A stretch of 64,000 bases of DNA from Bernardetia sp963719525 (GCA_963719525.1 CAVRCG010000004.1:2480001-2544000), one strand, 5' to 3'. Positions 7,558 through 16,496 are shown, counted from the first letter of the stretch. Made by a program: numbers and translations. Notes: a model not told the origin generated them from the sequence alone.

Positions 7558-9816
7558 GTGTTTGATTTATACCATTTTGCTACAAATTTATTTCTAAAAA
7601 ATAGCGTTCTTTGTAAAATAAAATCTACTAAAATTTATCAAGACATTCTAAATCAAACCCAATTAACTTTGAATCAATTATCAAAAAGTCGTAGTCCGTA
7701 TTTGCTTCAACATGCTCAAAATCCCGTTCATTGGCAGATGTGGAACAATGAAACACTACAAAAAGCAAAACAAGAAGACAAACCTATTTTGGTAAGTATT
7801 GGTTATTCGGCTTGTCATTGGTGTCACGTAATGGAACACGAGAGCTTTGAAAATGAAGCAGTTGCAAAAGTGATGAACGAGCATTTTGTTTGTATAAAAG
7901 TAGATAGAGAAGAACGACCAGATGTAGATGCAATTTATATGGAAGCTGTGCAAATGATGGGCGTTTCTGGTGGCTGGCCTCTGAATGTTTTTCTTACGGC
8001 TGATGCAAAACCGTTTTGGGGAGGAACGTATTTTCCTGCTAATCAATGGATTGATATTGTTGAGCAAATAGGAAAAGCCTATCAAAATAAAAGAGAAGAA
8101 GTAGAAGAATCGGCAACTAAAATGACGAAAGTGTTGTCTGTTTCTACACTAGAGAGATATAATTTGAAAGATGTTGCTGATTTTGATGCTGCTATTTTAG
8201 AAAAAGCATTTTTACAATTAGAGAAAAACTTTGATACAGAATTTGGTGGAATCGGACAAGCTCCAAAATTTCCTATGCCTTCTTATTATTTATTTCTGCT
8301 ACGTTATTATAATTACTTGATTTTGCAAAGTGGAAAAGATGCTAGTAGTGATATTATAACAAATCCTATAAAAGAGAAAATTCTATCACAAGTTCATTTT
8401 ACATTAAATAAAATGGCTCAAGGTGGAATCTATGACCAAATCGGAGGAGGTTTTGCTCGTTATTCTGTCGATAAAGAATGGTTTGCTCCTCATTTTGAAA
8501 GGATGCTTTATGACAATGCACAACTACTTTCCTTATTTGCAGAAGCCTATACAATTACAGAAGACCAAACACAAAAAGAAGTTTATAAAAGTATAATAGA
8601 ACAAACAACTCAATTTTTACTAAGAGAATTACAAGACCAAAGTAATGAAAATAATGGTTTTTATTCTGCTCTAGATGCTGATAGCGAAGGAAAAGAAGGA
8701 AAATTTTATACGTGGACAATCGATGAAATAGAAAACGCTTTTACAAATCATACTTTCAAAACTTCTACAAATCAAGAAGAAGATTTACAGCTTTTCAAAT
8801 CTTATTATTCCATTACTGCAACAGGAAATTGGGAAAGTCCACACGCCACCGAAGGCGCAAATATTTTGTATAGAAATAATACAGATGAAGAATTTAGCAA
8901 AATAAACAATATTAAATTAAGTAATCTGAAAGACAAAGTAAGCGAGTGGCAGAATTATTTTTTAGAAGTCAGAAAAGATAAAGTTCGTCCTAGTCTTGAT
9001 GATAAAATTCTGACTTCGTGGAATGCACTTTTGATAAAGGGTTTTTGTAATTGTTATTCTTCATTAAACGACGAAAAGTATCTAAAACTAGCTTTACAGA
9101 CGGCTGAATTTATAGAAAATAATCTTTTCGCTAAAAATAATTCCAACAAACTCTATCATACTTTCAAAAACGGAACTGCAGAAATTGATGGTTTTTTAGA
9201 AGATTATGCGCTTTTGATTGAATCTTATATTGCCTTGTATCAAATCTGCTTTGATGAAAAATGGATTTTAAGAGCAGATGAATTGACAAAATATGTTTTT
9301 GCTAATTTTTATGATAAAGAAGAAAAGCTATTTTATTTTACAAATCAGAATGAAGAAGAAAAATTAGTCGCTCAAAAGAAAGAAGTTTTTGATAACGTAA
9401 TTTCGGCTTCTAATTCTGTAATGGCTACAAATTTGTATTTTTTGGGAATAATTTTGGAAAATAATCTATACAAACAAACGAGTAAAGAAATGCTTTCGAA
9501 AGTAGCTTCTTTGATTGCTGCCGAACCACGACACGTTTCGAATTGGGCTTCACTATTTACCTATTTCCTTACTCCTACTCCAGAAATAGTGATTGTAGGA
9601 GAAAAATACAAAGAAATTGTACAACAAATTTCTAGCTTTTATATCCCAAATAAAATAATTGTGGCTACAAAAAGTGAAGAAGAAGGAGAAAAGTCTGCTT
9701 TACCACTTTTAGAGATGCGACCAGTTATGAATAATAAAACGACAATTTATGTCTGTAAAAATAAAATGTGTCAACTGCCTGTAAATAGTGTTGAGGAGGC
9801 TCTGGAGCAGATTTAG
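7558..9816 (+). CDS. DUF255 thioredoxin-domain protein (YyaL/SPATA20 family)
   Basis: A ~750-aa protein of the YyaL family. The N-terminal domain has the hallmark SRSPYLLQHAQNPVHW, then SIGYSACHWCHVMEHESFE with a CHWC thioredoxin-like site, DREERPDVDAIYMEAVQ and GGWPLNVFLT. The remaining ~550 residues form the (alpha/alpha) barrel-like region with WFAPHFERMLYDNAQLL, SALDADSEGKEGKFYTW and DDKILTSWNALLIKG, all usual landmarks. The molecular function of the family is not settled. The start is uncertain: no ATG lies upstream of the conserved region, so either the GTG at 7558 or a later TTG (for example 7669) is used; relatives begin shortly before SPYLLQHA, which favours a later start. Confidence 0.85.
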   Translation: MFDLYHFATNLFLKNSVLCKIKSTKIYQDILNQTQLTLNQLSKSRSPYLLQHAQNPVHWQMWNNETLQKAKQEDKPILVSIGYSACHWCHVMEHESFENEAVAKVMNEHFVCIKVDREERPDVDAIYMEAVQMMGVSGGWPLNVFLTADAKPFWGGTYFPANQWIDIVEQIGKAYQNKREEVEESATKMTKVLSVSTLERYNLKDVADFDAAILEKAFLQLEKNFDTEFGGIGQAPKFPMPSYYLFLLRYYNYLILQSGKDASSDIITNPIKEKILSQVHFTLNKMAQGGIYDQIGGGFARYSVDKEWFAPHFERMLYDNAQLLSLFAEAYTITEDQTQKEVYKSIIEQTTQFLLRELQDQSNENNGFYSALDADSEGKEGKFYTWTIDEIENAFTNHTFKTSTNQEEDLQLFKSYYSITATGNWESPHATEGANILYRNNTDEEFSKINNIKLSNLKDKVSEWQNYFLEVRKDKVRPSLDDKILTSWNALLIKGFCNCYSSLNDEKYLKLALQTAEFIENNLFAKNNSNKLYHTFKNGTAEIDGFLEDYALLIESYIALYQICFDEKWILRADELTKYVFANFYDKEEKLFYFTNQNEEEKLVAQKKEVFDNVISASNSVMATNLYFLGIILENNLYKQTSKEMLSKVASLIAAEPRHVSNWASLFTYFLTPTPEIVIVGEKYKEIVQQISSFYIPNKIIVATKSEEEGEKSALPLLEMRPVMNNKTTIYVCKNKMCQLPVNSVEEALEQI

Positions 9817-9920
9817 AATATTGAAATACTATAATTTATGGTAAATAATTTTATCAGAAATGAGTAGGACTATAGAAGCAAATTTATGTTTTACAAAAAA
9901 TAAAGGTAAATTAGGGTAAA

Positions 9921-10045
9921 TAACTCAAGTTGTGTATCACAGACTTCCTAGTCTGTGTAAATATAAAAATAAACGATTTCAACGAAAAAAACCTATTCAT
10001 TCAGACTAGGAAGTCTGAAATACTTGTAATCCACAACTTGAGTTA
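9921..10045. mobile_element. Inverted-repeat element, 14-bp perfect ends
   Basis: A 125-base element bounded by TAACTCAAGTTGTG (9921) and its exact inverse CACAACTTGAGTTA (10032-10045). Just inside are a second pair of palindromic blocks, CAGACTTCCTAGTCTG and CAGACTAGGAAGTCTG. No ORF fits. Degenerate relatives lie at 13075-13162 and 38371-38424, so it is a dispersed family. No convincing target duplication was identified. Confidence 0.65.
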
Positions 10046-10090
10046 AATAATAATCTGCTTACTCAATTTACCTTCTTTTATCTTTTATCT

Positions 10091-10858
10091 ATGGAAAACA
10101 CATTGTATTACACTACTTTTATAGGATTTGTAGTTTTTCCTATTTTGTGTTTGCTTTTGATTTTGTTGGGTCTTCGTCTTGTACTCAAAAAAACTGATTT
10201 TACCAAAAAAAAACAAAACAAAATTTTGCTTCAAACTTCATTTGTTTTCGTTTTTTGGCTTTGCTTGACAGGAATTTTATCCTTTACTGGATTGTTAGAA
10301 ATGAACGAACAAAAACCAGTTCTTCCTCCTCCATTAATCGTTTTGATAAATATTCCTTTGGTAATAATTCTTTTACTTGTTACTTTTAATAAAACGCTAA
10401 AAGAAATTTTAAAAGTTGCTCCTGCTCACCAGTTAGTTTACTTTCAGAGTTTTAGAATTGGCGTAGAAATATTAATTTGGCTTGCTTTTATCCAAAATTT
10501 ACTACCTATTCAGATGACTTTTGAAGGGTATAATTTTGATATTTTGGTAGGAATTTTTGCGCTGCCTGTTGGATATTTTGTAGCAAAACAAAACTCCATT
10601 AATTCATACAAAACGAAAAAGAGTTTGCTTAAAAAAATACTTATTGTCTGGAATATTTTCGGTCTTATTCTCTTGGCTACCATTGTTATTATTTCTGTGC
10701 TTTCTGCTCCTTTGCCGATCCGTTATTTTATGAATGAACCGAGCGCAAAAATTGTAGCTACTTTTCCGTTTGTTTGGTTGCCAACTGTTTTAGTTGCAAT
10801 TGCTTATTGTTTGCACATTTTATCTTTGAAACAGGCTTTTTTGATGAAAAACAGATAA
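10091..10858 (+). CDS. Hypothetical polytopic membrane protein
   Basis: A 255-aa protein with about seven hydrophobic helices separated by short charged loops. It opens MENTLYYTTFIGFVVFPILC and has basic loops such as LKKTDFTKKKQNK (33-45), consistent with inner-membrane insertion and cytoplasmic positive loops. Near 105-150 it has APAHQLVYFQSFRIGVEI followed by LPIQMTFEGYNFDI, a layout seen in unnamed Bacteroidota membrane proteins. I cannot assign a function. It stands alone between an inverted-repeat element and a convergent NTF2-like gene. Confidence 0.7.
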   Translation: MENTLYYTTFIGFVVFPILCLLLILLGLRLVLKKTDFTKKKQNKILLQTSFVFVFWLCLTGILSFTGLLEMNEQKPVLPPPLIVLINIPLVIILLLVTFNKTLKEILKVAPAHQLVYFQSFRIGVEILIWLAFIQNLLPIQMTFEGYNFDILVGIFALPVGYFVAKQNSINSYKTKKSLLKKILIVWNIFGLILLATIVIISVLSAPLPIRYFMNEPSAKIVATFPFVWLPTVLVAIAYCLHILSLKQAFLMKNR

Positions 10859-10963
10859 AAATACACAATACGTTTAGGAAAAGGCAAGCCATTTTAGCTT
10901 CGCTGACTTAAAAGTTCACTACCAACTCCAAAAACTTGTCTGTTTTTAGCGAAAAATACGAAA

Positions 10964-11458
10964 TTACAACTTAGTAAAAAGTGAGGAAGGAATTTTGTCA
11001 TCACTGCGTTCGTTGTACCACGAAATAGACTGAATAAGCCAGTTTCCTTTTGCACAAATAAGTTGAATGCTATTTATTCCTTGTGTAGTTGGTTGTCCAT
11101 CTAGCTCAATTTTGTTGGCAAAAATACTAAAACGCTGTGCTATCTTTCCAAAAATTTGTGTACGATGCGAAATTTCTTGTGTAAAAAGTTGAGGAATATC
11201 ATTTTGCTTTATCTGTCCTTCCAAAACTTGTGCAAAAGTACGAACATCTAAAAACATAGGTGCATCAAGATTGGCATTAATAAACTGTGCGCTACTCGTA
11301 AAACAGTCGTGAAAATTTGTCCAATTGGGTGCTACACCTTCCGAAAAAGACATACTTTTGTACAACAACTCTACTCGTTTTTGAATAGCTTCTTCTTTAT
11401 TGTTATCGTCAAATTCTTTTTCAGAATTTTTCTCAAAATTTTTGTCTAAGTATTCCAT
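10964..11458 (-). CDS. NTF2-like (SnoaL/DUF4440-type) protein
   Basis: A 164-aa soluble protein with no signal peptide. After a charged N-terminal region, residues 26-160 follow the cone-shaped NTF2-like pattern: a helix (IQKRVELLYKSMSF), WTNFHDCFTSSAQFIN, a central helix with FAQVLEGQIKQ, then strands (HRTQIFGKIAQRFSIFANKIE, GINSIQLICAKGNWLIQSISWYNE). The C-terminal GNWxIxSIxW is a frequent ending of this fold. Members bind small ligands or serve as isomerases; nothing here fixes a role. Monocistronic, converging with the upstream membrane-protein gene. Confidence 0.7.
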   Translation of the reverse strand: MEYLDKNFEKNSEKEFDDNNKEEAIQKRVELLYKSMSFSEGVAPNWTNFHDCFTSSAQFINANLDAPMFLDVRTFAQVLEGQIKQNDIPQLFTQEISHRTQIFGKIAQRFSIFANKIELDGQPTTQGINSIQLICAKGNWLIQSISWYNERSDDKIPSSLFTKL

Positions 11459-11832
11459 ATAAATGATTTGTTCTTTCTAAAAAATGCTCTTTCAATCCTT
11501 CGAAATAATGAAGTAATAAGAGAATGTAAAATTACTACAAAATTTTTCTTATTACAGCATTTTACTATTTTTTTATGTTATTTCTATATAAAATTTGTCA
11601 ATAATGATTTTTACTATAAAGAAGACTTCTATATTTGTTTATAAATTGAGAAAATAGAAAAATAAGTGTTTTGTTTGTTTAATCAATTTTAACCTTTTTT
11701 ACTAACTTTGCTAAACAATAAAGTTAAAATAACAATTTATAGTGATTCAAGATCATTTTTTGTAAAATCAATACAAAGTTTTTATACGATAATTTGATAT
11801 ACAAATTTTCAAAATCCTTCTTTTTAATCAAA
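11459..11832. other. Intergenic region with a Bacteroidota-type promoter
   Basis: AT-rich region between divergent genes. A -7 box TAACTTTG is at 11703-11710 on the plus strand, about 120 bases before the ATG at 11833. No hairpin or small gene was seen. Confidence 0.5.
11703..11710 (+). promoter_or_regulatory. Candidate -7 box (TAnnTTTG)
   Basis: TAACTTTG fits the Bacteroidota housekeeping -7 consensus TAnnTTTG. It precedes the first member of the ~135-aa paralogue family. The -33 TTG is not unique in this T-rich stretch, so the call rests on the -7 box and position. Confidence 0.4.
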
Positions 11833-12267
11833 ATGAAAGTAAAAATAATTGATAGAAAAAATTACACAATTTCAATTGACAAAACTAAAAATCGTATATA
11901 TTTTCAACTTCACAAACAGGCGTGGAAAGCAGACGATGTGAGTTTTCTTTTAGTAGATTGGAAAGAAGTCATTCCACAACTAGAAAATAATTTTACTATT
12001 CTTTCAGATATTCGTAATTTACAAATGCAATCTCCAAAATTAGACAAATCGCACGAGGAAGCGCAAAGATATGTAGCTGAAAACGGGCTTTTAAAATTAG
12101 CCAGAGTTTTGCCGAATAACGATATTGTAAATTTTCAATTTGCACGAATTGCAAAACGTTCTTTTATTCCAAATACTGTATTTTACACGGTTGAAGATGC
12201 AGAAAAATATTTGGATAAAGTAGTTAAAGATTTTGAAAAATCACAAGAAAATGAAGCAGAAAACTAA
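11833..12267 (+). CDS. Member 1 of a local ~135-aa paralogue family
   Basis: A 144-aa protein from ATG 11833 (MKVKIIDRKNYTISI); an upstream in-frame TTG is less likely. It shares a fixed pattern with the genes at 15364, 15799 and 16555: an N-terminal beta pair (YTISIDKTKNRIYF), a tryptophan-containing helix, FTILSDIRNL, a helix ending in ENGLLKLARVL, NDIVNFQFARIAKRS, and a final AEKYLDKVV helix. The alternation of strands and helices with a central D-x-R is reminiscent of STAS or SpoIIAA-like small domains, but I cannot confirm this. No catalytic motif is evident. It may be cotranscribed with the nucleotidyltransferase gene 6 bases downstream. Confidence 0.75.
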   Translation: MKVKIIDRKNYTISIDKTKNRIYFQLHKQAWKADDVSFLLVDWKEVIPQLENNFTILSDIRNLQMQSPKLDKSHEEAQRYVAENGLLKLARVLPNNDIVNFQFARIAKRSFIPNTVFYTVEDAEKYLDKVVKDFEKSQENEAEN

Positions 12268-12273
12268 AAAAAT

Positions 12274-13074
12274 ATGCAAACAAATTTACAAAATTCTATT
12301 CCAGTAGATATTCAAGTATATATAGAAGAATGTTTGAAAAAGATGGAAAAGGAAAAAAATATCAAAATCTTATATGCGTGTGAAGGTGGAAGTCGTGCTT
12401 GGGGTTTTGGTTCTCCAGATAGTGATTATGATGTGCGTTTTTTGTTTGTTCATCAAAAGGAAAAATATTTATCTATTAATTCCCCTTTAGATTCTATTGA
12501 CAAATTTTTTGATAAAGAAGTAGATTTGTCGGCTTGGGATATTAAAAAGGCGTTGGCACTTTTAGTAAAATCTAATGCAACACCATTTGAATGGCTTCAA
12601 TCTCCTATCTTGTATAGAAAAAATGAAGAAAGTGAGAAGTTTAGAAAGCAGCTTTTCAAGCTTGCGAAGCACTATTTTTCACCAAAAACACTTATTTTTC
12701 ATTATTTAGGAATTGCAAAAGGAATGCTCTCAAAAATAGAAAATAATCAAATTTCTATCAAAAAATATTTCTATATTCTGCGTCCTGTTTTGGCTGCTTA
12801 CTACATCAAAACCAGAAATGAAGTTGCACCAACAGAATTCAAGTTTTTGGTAAATAATTTAGATAATTCACACAAAGAAATAAAACACGCTATCGAAAAT
12901 CTTTGGCAACAAAAATTAATAGCCAATGAAGGCGACAGAATACAGATTCCTGCTTTTATTCATCCTTTTATCGAAACTCAAATTTCGGAATGTGGAATTT
13001 ATGCGAGTAACTTGAAGAGAGAAAACAAAGATATTGAGCCTTTGAATGACTTTTTTAGAAGTTTGATTAATTAG
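12274..13074 (+). CDS. Predicted nucleotidyltransferase, RlaP/YcgL type
   Basis: A 266-aa protein with the minimal nucleotidyltransferase signature GGSRAWGFGSPDSDYDVRF: Gly-Ser at 39-40 and the metal-binding Asp51 and Asp53. The RAWGFxSxxSDYDVRFxxxxxxxxYLSI arrangement, followed by ALALLVKSNATPFEWLQSP and a helical C-terminal domain with LRPVLAAYYI, matches the RlaP/YcgL family (PF10127). Relatives are predicted to transfer nucleotides to RNA or small molecules; the substrate is not established. Six bases separate it from the preceding paralogue-family gene, so the two are probably one transcript. Confidence 0.8.
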   Translation: MQTNLQNSIPVDIQVYIEECLKKMEKEKNIKILYACEGGSRAWGFGSPDSDYDVRFLFVHQKEKYLSINSPLDSIDKFFDKEVDLSAWDIKKALALLVKSNATPFEWLQSPILYRKNEESEKFRKQLFKLAKHYFSPKTLIFHYLGIAKGMLSKIENNQISIKKYFYILRPVLAAYYIKTRNEVAPTEFKFLVNNLDNSHKEIKHAIENLWQQKLIANEGDRIQIPAFIHPFIETQISECGIYASNLKRENKDIEPLNDFFRSLIN

Positions 13075-13162
13075 AATTATGTATCACAGACTGAGTATGT
13101 GGAAATAAAAAAATCGATTCATTCAGAATAAAAAGTCTGAACTACGTGTAATCTACAAATTG
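13075..13162. repeat. Degenerate copy of the 9921-type inverted-repeat element
   Basis: Contains TATGTATCACAGACT at the left and AAAGTCTGAACTACGTGTAA with TCTACAAATTGA at the right, matching parts of the 9921-10045 element in the same order but with many changes and loss of the perfect ends. It separates two convergent genes. Confidence 0.5.
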
Positions 13163-13168
13163 ATTTAA

Positions 13169-14764
13169 TCAAAACTGAAAATAAATAAACGGTTGTACGC
13201 CTTCTGACTGCGTTTGTAAAATAATCTGAATAACAATTAAATAACAAATTGCTTTTGCCCAAAATGGAAGAACTGAAAAATAATTCCCTAAGTTTTGATA
13301 CGACAATTTAGAACTAAAATGCAAGAATAATCCTACAAAAAGCATTACAATAAACAAAGGGCGAGTTTCCCAAAACGGTAAAGCATAATTAAAATCTGTC
13401 GCTGTAAAAATCTTTTGAACAGAAAACCACGCCTTTTCAAAACTTTCTGCACGGAAAAATATCCATAAAAAAGCAACAAAGTGAAAGGTAAAAAACCAAC
13501 CTAAACTATTTTTGATAGAATTGAATACATTATTTGTAAAAGGTAGAATAGTCTTTTTTAAGAATCCGATTTTCTGTATTTCGCTTTTTTCTATGTCATT
13601 ACTATTACTTGCAAAATTACCTTTTTCTACTGAATTATTTTTTCTAAATTCTAAAATAAGTGTAAGGTAAATTTTGTGAACTATCAAACCAACTCCGTGC
13701 ATAGCTCCCCAGAAAACAAATTTCCAGTCTGCTCCGTGCCAAAAACCACCGATTAGCATTGTCGCCATTAATGCCAAATACATTCTGAAAATTCCATGTC
13801 GATTTCCACCCAAAGGAATATAGATATAATCACGAAGCCACGTAGAAAGCGAAATGTGCCAACGTCTCCAAAAATCAGTAATGGAAGTTGCTAGATACGG
13901 ACGGTCAAAATTAATGCAAAGCTCGTAACCCATTAATAAAGCAAGTCCGATTGCCATATCCGAATACCCCGAAAAGTCGCAATAAATTTGAATGGTGTAG
14001 CCGTACATTGCCAAAAGGTGTTCGAAACCTGTGTAACCCTCCAGATTAGAATAAATCAAATCTACATATTGTGCAATATAATCAGCTAAGACAGCTTTTT
14101 TAAATAATCCTTTCAAAATCCAAAATAATCCCCAACCTAAAGTAACTGAATCAAACTCTAGTTTTTGTCTAATTTGTGGTAAAAAATCCTTTGCTCTCAC
14201 AATAGAACCAGCAACGAGTTGAGGAAAAAAGCTAAGGTAAAACGTAAAATCAAACAAATTTCTACAAGCCGAAATTTCTTTTTTATACACATCAACTACA
14301 TAACTAATGGCTTGAAACGTAAAAAATGAAATACCAATAGGAAGAAAAATAGAATCTAATTGAATGTTTTGAGAAGTAATCAAATTCCAATTTTTGAGAA
14401 AGAAAAATGTATATTTAAAGTAAAAAAGTAATCCTACATTAATCAAAATACTAATCCAAAGTACGAGTTGCCTGTTCCGTTTTAGTTGAAAAGAATCTAT
14501 AAAAAATCCAATTAAATAATTAAAAATAGCAGAAAAACCGAGCAGAAAAACAAAACCTCCACTAGACTTATAATAAAAGAAGAAGCTAAAAGCAATTACA
14601 TAAACAATACGCAAAAAATCAGTTTTGTAAAAGATAATATAACCACTATAAAAAAGAAGAAAAAGTACCAAAAAAACACCACTATTAAAGAGTAGAGGAG
14701 CTTGTTGTGTATAAACTAAAAATTGATTTACTAAATGATTTATTAATCTTTTGAATTCTATCAT
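13169..14764 (-). CDS. MBOAT-family O-acyltransferase (AlgI/DltB-like)
   Basis: A 531-aa membrane protein of the MBOAT superfamily. Landmarks: LPIGISFFTFQAISYVVDVY (about 140-160), QIYCDFSGYSDMAIGLALL, DFWRRWHISLSTWLRDYIYI followed by PLGGNR, and GGFWHGADWKFVFWGAMHG, which carries the conserved histidine of the family. About ten to twelve helices are present. AlgI-like members transfer acetyl groups to secreted polysaccharides, usually with an AlgJ/X partner. No such partner is adjacent here, so the acceptor is unknown. Gene ends near a degenerate inverted-repeat element and starts near a small palindromic repeat. Confidence 0.9.
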   Translation of the reverse strand: MIEFKRLINHLVNQFLVYTQQAPLLFNSGVFLVLFLLFYSGYIIFYKTDFLRIVYVIAFSFFFYYKSSGGFVFLLGFSAIFNYLIGFFIDSFQLKRNRQLVLWISILINVGLLFYFKYTFFFLKNWNLITSQNIQLDSIFLPIGISFFTFQAISYVVDVYKKEISACRNLFDFTFYLSFFPQLVAGSIVRAKDFLPQIRQKLEFDSVTLGWGLFWILKGLFKKAVLADYIAQYVDLIYSNLEGYTGFEHLLAMYGYTIQIYCDFSGYSDMAIGLALLMGYELCINFDRPYLATSITDFWRRWHISLSTWLRDYIYIPLGGNRHGIFRMYLALMATMLIGGFWHGADWKFVFWGAMHGVGLIVHKIYLTLILEFRKNNSVEKGNFASNSNDIEKSEIQKIGFLKKTILPFTNNVFNSIKNSLGWFFTFHFVAFLWIFFRAESFEKAWFSVQKIFTATDFNYALPFWETRPLFIVMLFVGLFLHFSSKLSYQNLGNYFSVLPFWAKAICYLIVIQIILQTQSEGVQPFIYFQF

Positions 14765-14815
14765 CTTAACCTATTTGACTTTTTTACTTTTTAAATGTAA
14801 TTGCTAATTTTATTT

Positions 14816-14849
14816 GGTTGTTGGTGTCGCTTCGCTAAAACACCGACAA
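14816..14849. repeat. Palindromic repeat (GTTGGTGTcgc...aaAACACC)
   Basis: GTTGTTGGTGTCGCTTCGCT followed by AAAACACCGACAA forms a hairpin with arms GTTGGTGT and ACACCGAC. A near-identical sequence is the core of the MITE at 61770-61868, and a rearranged version lies at 5441-5473. Probably a decayed element core. Confidence 0.55.
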
Positions 14850-15098
14850 AGGAATTTGAATTGTTTTTTTGAAAATGTAATCTATATTTCTTGTGCGATG
14901 ATGCAAAATTATAAATTTAAAAATAGACTTCCACATTTATTTTGTTTTTTGACTTTTACAAATTTATTCATCAACTCTTCTGCTGTAATTATCTTACTGT
15001 TTCTGATGCTTTTGCAAGCCTTGACTAAAGACTTTTTTTATTTGTATATATTGCTTTTTGCTCAGTAGAATAAATTATTTTTTTGAGAAAAAAAATCG

Positions 15099-15106
15099 TA
15101 TTTTTG
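15099..15106 (+). promoter_or_regulatory. Candidate -7 box before the gene remnant
   Basis: TATTTTTG fits TAnnTTTG. The same box with a similar A-rich 5' flank recurs at 15256-15263, before the next family member, suggesting that the promoter was duplicated together with the gene. Confidence 0.4.
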
Positions 15107-15142
15107 TTTAAGTTAAGTAGCTCACTAAGCTAACAAACAAAG

Positions 15143-15214
15143 TTCAAGACATTAGAAGCAGCAGAAAAATATCTTGATAGACTAGCAACGTCTGTTGAAC
15201 AGAAACAATTTTGA
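15143..15214 (+). pseudogene. C-terminal remnant of a ~135-aa paralogue
   Basis: Translation from 15143 gives FKTLEAAEKYLDRLATSVEQ and a stop at 15212-15214. This matches the C-terminal segment of the neighbouring family (FATIEAAEKYLDELV in the gene at 15364). The front ~110 codons are missing, while a promoter box remains upstream, so this is a deletion remnant of a former tandem copy. Confidence 0.7.
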
Positions 15215-15255
15215 GTTGAGAAGAATAAAATAACGTGTTTTTAATGAAAAAAATG

Positions 15256-15263
15256 TATTTTTG
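15256..15263 (+). promoter_or_regulatory. Candidate -7 box for paralogue gene at 15364
   Basis: TATTTTTG lies 100 bases before the ATG of the family member at 15364, in a sequence context (AAAAAAATG before, TGGAG after) much like that of the box at 15099. Confidence 0.4.
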
Positions 15264-15363
15264 TGGAGTATAAACCTAATATTTAGACACAAAAAAAACA
15301 ATTACTTACACAAAAAAATTCTTTGTTTATTTGAAAGTAAACAAAACTATAAATCATTTTATC

Positions 15364-15765
15364 ATGAAAGAAATAATTTCAAAAACACCTCACTACTCTT
15401 TAGAAATAGATATTTTGAAAAAACGAGCTTACTTTACTGTACTTAATAGATGGAATGGAATAGAAGATTTTTCTACCTTTAATGATTCGTGGTACAAGGC
15501 TGTACAAGCACTTCAACCCAGTTTTACAATTTTGGCAGATTTGAGGCGTATGCCGATTTTATCTAAACAAGTTGAAGGATTATTCTCTGAGATGCACAAT
15601 TATTTTATGGAAAATGGACTTTTTCGTGTAGCAGAAGTAGCATCAATGAATGATATTTCTGAATTACAGATTAGCCGTTTAGAAGAGCGCAACGAAATTA
15701 CTCAAAATAGATTTGCGACTATAGAAGCAGCAGAAAAATATCTTGATGAATTAGTTAATTCATAG
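15364..15765 (+). CDS. Member 2 of the ~135-aa paralogue family
   Basis: From ATG 15364 it encodes 133 aa (MKEIISKTPHYSLEI); an in-frame TTG further upstream is ignored. The family blocks are all present: HYSLEIDILKKRAYFTVLNRW, SFTILADLRRMPILSKQ, MENGLFRVAEVASMNDISEL, LQISRLEERNE and AAEKYLDELV. It is most similar to the gene 33 bases downstream, which shares RMPILS/RVMPILS and GLFRVAEV. No transmembrane segment or signal. Function unknown; the tandem arrangement suggests amplification under selection. Confidence 0.75.
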   Translation: MKEIISKTPHYSLEIDILKKRAYFTVLNRWNGIEDFSTFNDSWYKAVQALQPSFTILADLRRMPILSKQVEGLFSEMHNYFMENGLFRVAEVASMNDISELQISRLEERNEITQNRFATIEAAEKYLDELVNS

Positions 15766-15798
15766 AAAAACTAAACTGATTTTTAATAAAAGAACATT

Positions 15799-16209
15799 AT
15801 GAAAACTGATTTCTTAAAAACGGATTATTATTCCTTTCAAATAGACAAAGAAAAAAACAGAATTTACTTTGCTTTCATCAAAAAATGGAAAGGTATAGAA
15901 GATTTTCCTAATTTTATTGAACATTGGGGAAAAGTAATTGACGAACTACAACCCAATTTTACAGTTAATTCTGATTTGAGAGTAATGCCAATACTTTCTA
16001 AAGAAGTAGAACTATTATTCTCACAACTTCAGCATTTTGTAATGGAAAAAGGACTTTTTCGTGTAGCCGAAGTAATAGCTATGAATGATATTTCTTATTT
16101 ACAGTTGTCACGTATTTCAACACGTTCAGCACTTCCTCAAAACAAATTTAGATTTGTCGAAGATGCAGAGCGTTATCTTGATGAACTGGTAGAAGCTAAA
16201 AAAGAATAA
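15799..16209 (+). CDS. Member 3 of the ~135-aa paralogue family
   Basis: A 136-aa protein with the same block order: YYSFQIDKEKNRIYFAFIKKW, NFTVNSDLRVMPILSKEVE, MEKGLFRVAEVIAMNDISY, LQLSRISTRSALPQNKF and AERYLDELVEAKKE. The strict conservation of D-x-R, GLFxxAE and the R-x-x-x-R spacing among paralogues marks probable functional positions. It follows member 2 by 33 bases and likely shares its transcript. A truncated member lies directly after it. Confidence 0.75.
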   Translation: MKTDFLKTDYYSFQIDKEKNRIYFAFIKKWKGIEDFPNFIEHWGKVIDELQPNFTVNSDLRVMPILSKEVELLFSQLQHFVMEKGLFRVAEVIAMNDISYLQLSRISTRSALPQNKFRFVEDAERYLDELVEAKKE

Positions 16210-16274
16210 CTCAAATAACTTGCACAACACAAAGACTACTATTTTTTTTATAAAAAGAGTGTTCGTCAGATAAA

Positions 16275-16496
16275 TTGAATCCTCAATCTTTAAAAATAGA
16301 AAAATTACACCAACAGGCACAATTATATTTGATGGAAAACGGTTTGTTTCAAGTTGCCGAATTAGTTTCTCCAAACGATATTGCAAATTATCAAGCATGT
16401 AGAATTGTAGAAAAAACGCAAATGTCAAATCACAAATTTACCTCCTTGAAAGAGGCTAAAAAATATCTGGATAAATTGGAACAAGAGAATAAATAA
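16275..16496 (+). pseudogene. Truncated member of the ~135-aa paralogue family
   Basis: Only the C-terminal half is open (NPQSLKIEKLHQQAQLYLME, then GLFQVAELVSPNDIANYQA, CRIVEKTQ and AKKYLDKLEQ). The N-terminal strands and tryptophan helix are missing, and just upstream the bases CGTCAGATAAATTGA appear to carry the D-R-region in another frame with a stop. The only start in frame is a TTG. I read it as a decayed copy, though a short product cannot be excluded. Confidence 0.6.

Larger units (their letters stand above)
14765..15363. other. Intergenic stretch with repeat, promoters and a gene remnant
   Basis: About 600 bases. It holds a palindrome at 14816-14849, two TATTTTTG promoter boxes (15099-15106 and 15256-15263), and the remnant of a paralogue-family gene at 15143-15214. 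An 84-codon open frame starting inside the palindrome has no protein-like features and is not called. Confidence 0.6.

Noticed and set aside
1..12000. E1 (ThiF-like) enzyme for the ubiquitin-like set
   Set aside because: Searched by eye for GxGxxG with the E1 adenylation context in neighbouring genes on both strands; none found.
14814..15068. 84-codon plus-strand open frame
   Set aside because: It starts inside a dispersed palindrome, has no domain-like pattern, and overlaps only AT-rich intergenic DNA.
15261..15446. 61-codon frame overlapping paralogue member 2
   Set aside because: Out-of-frame shadow of the gene starting at 15364.
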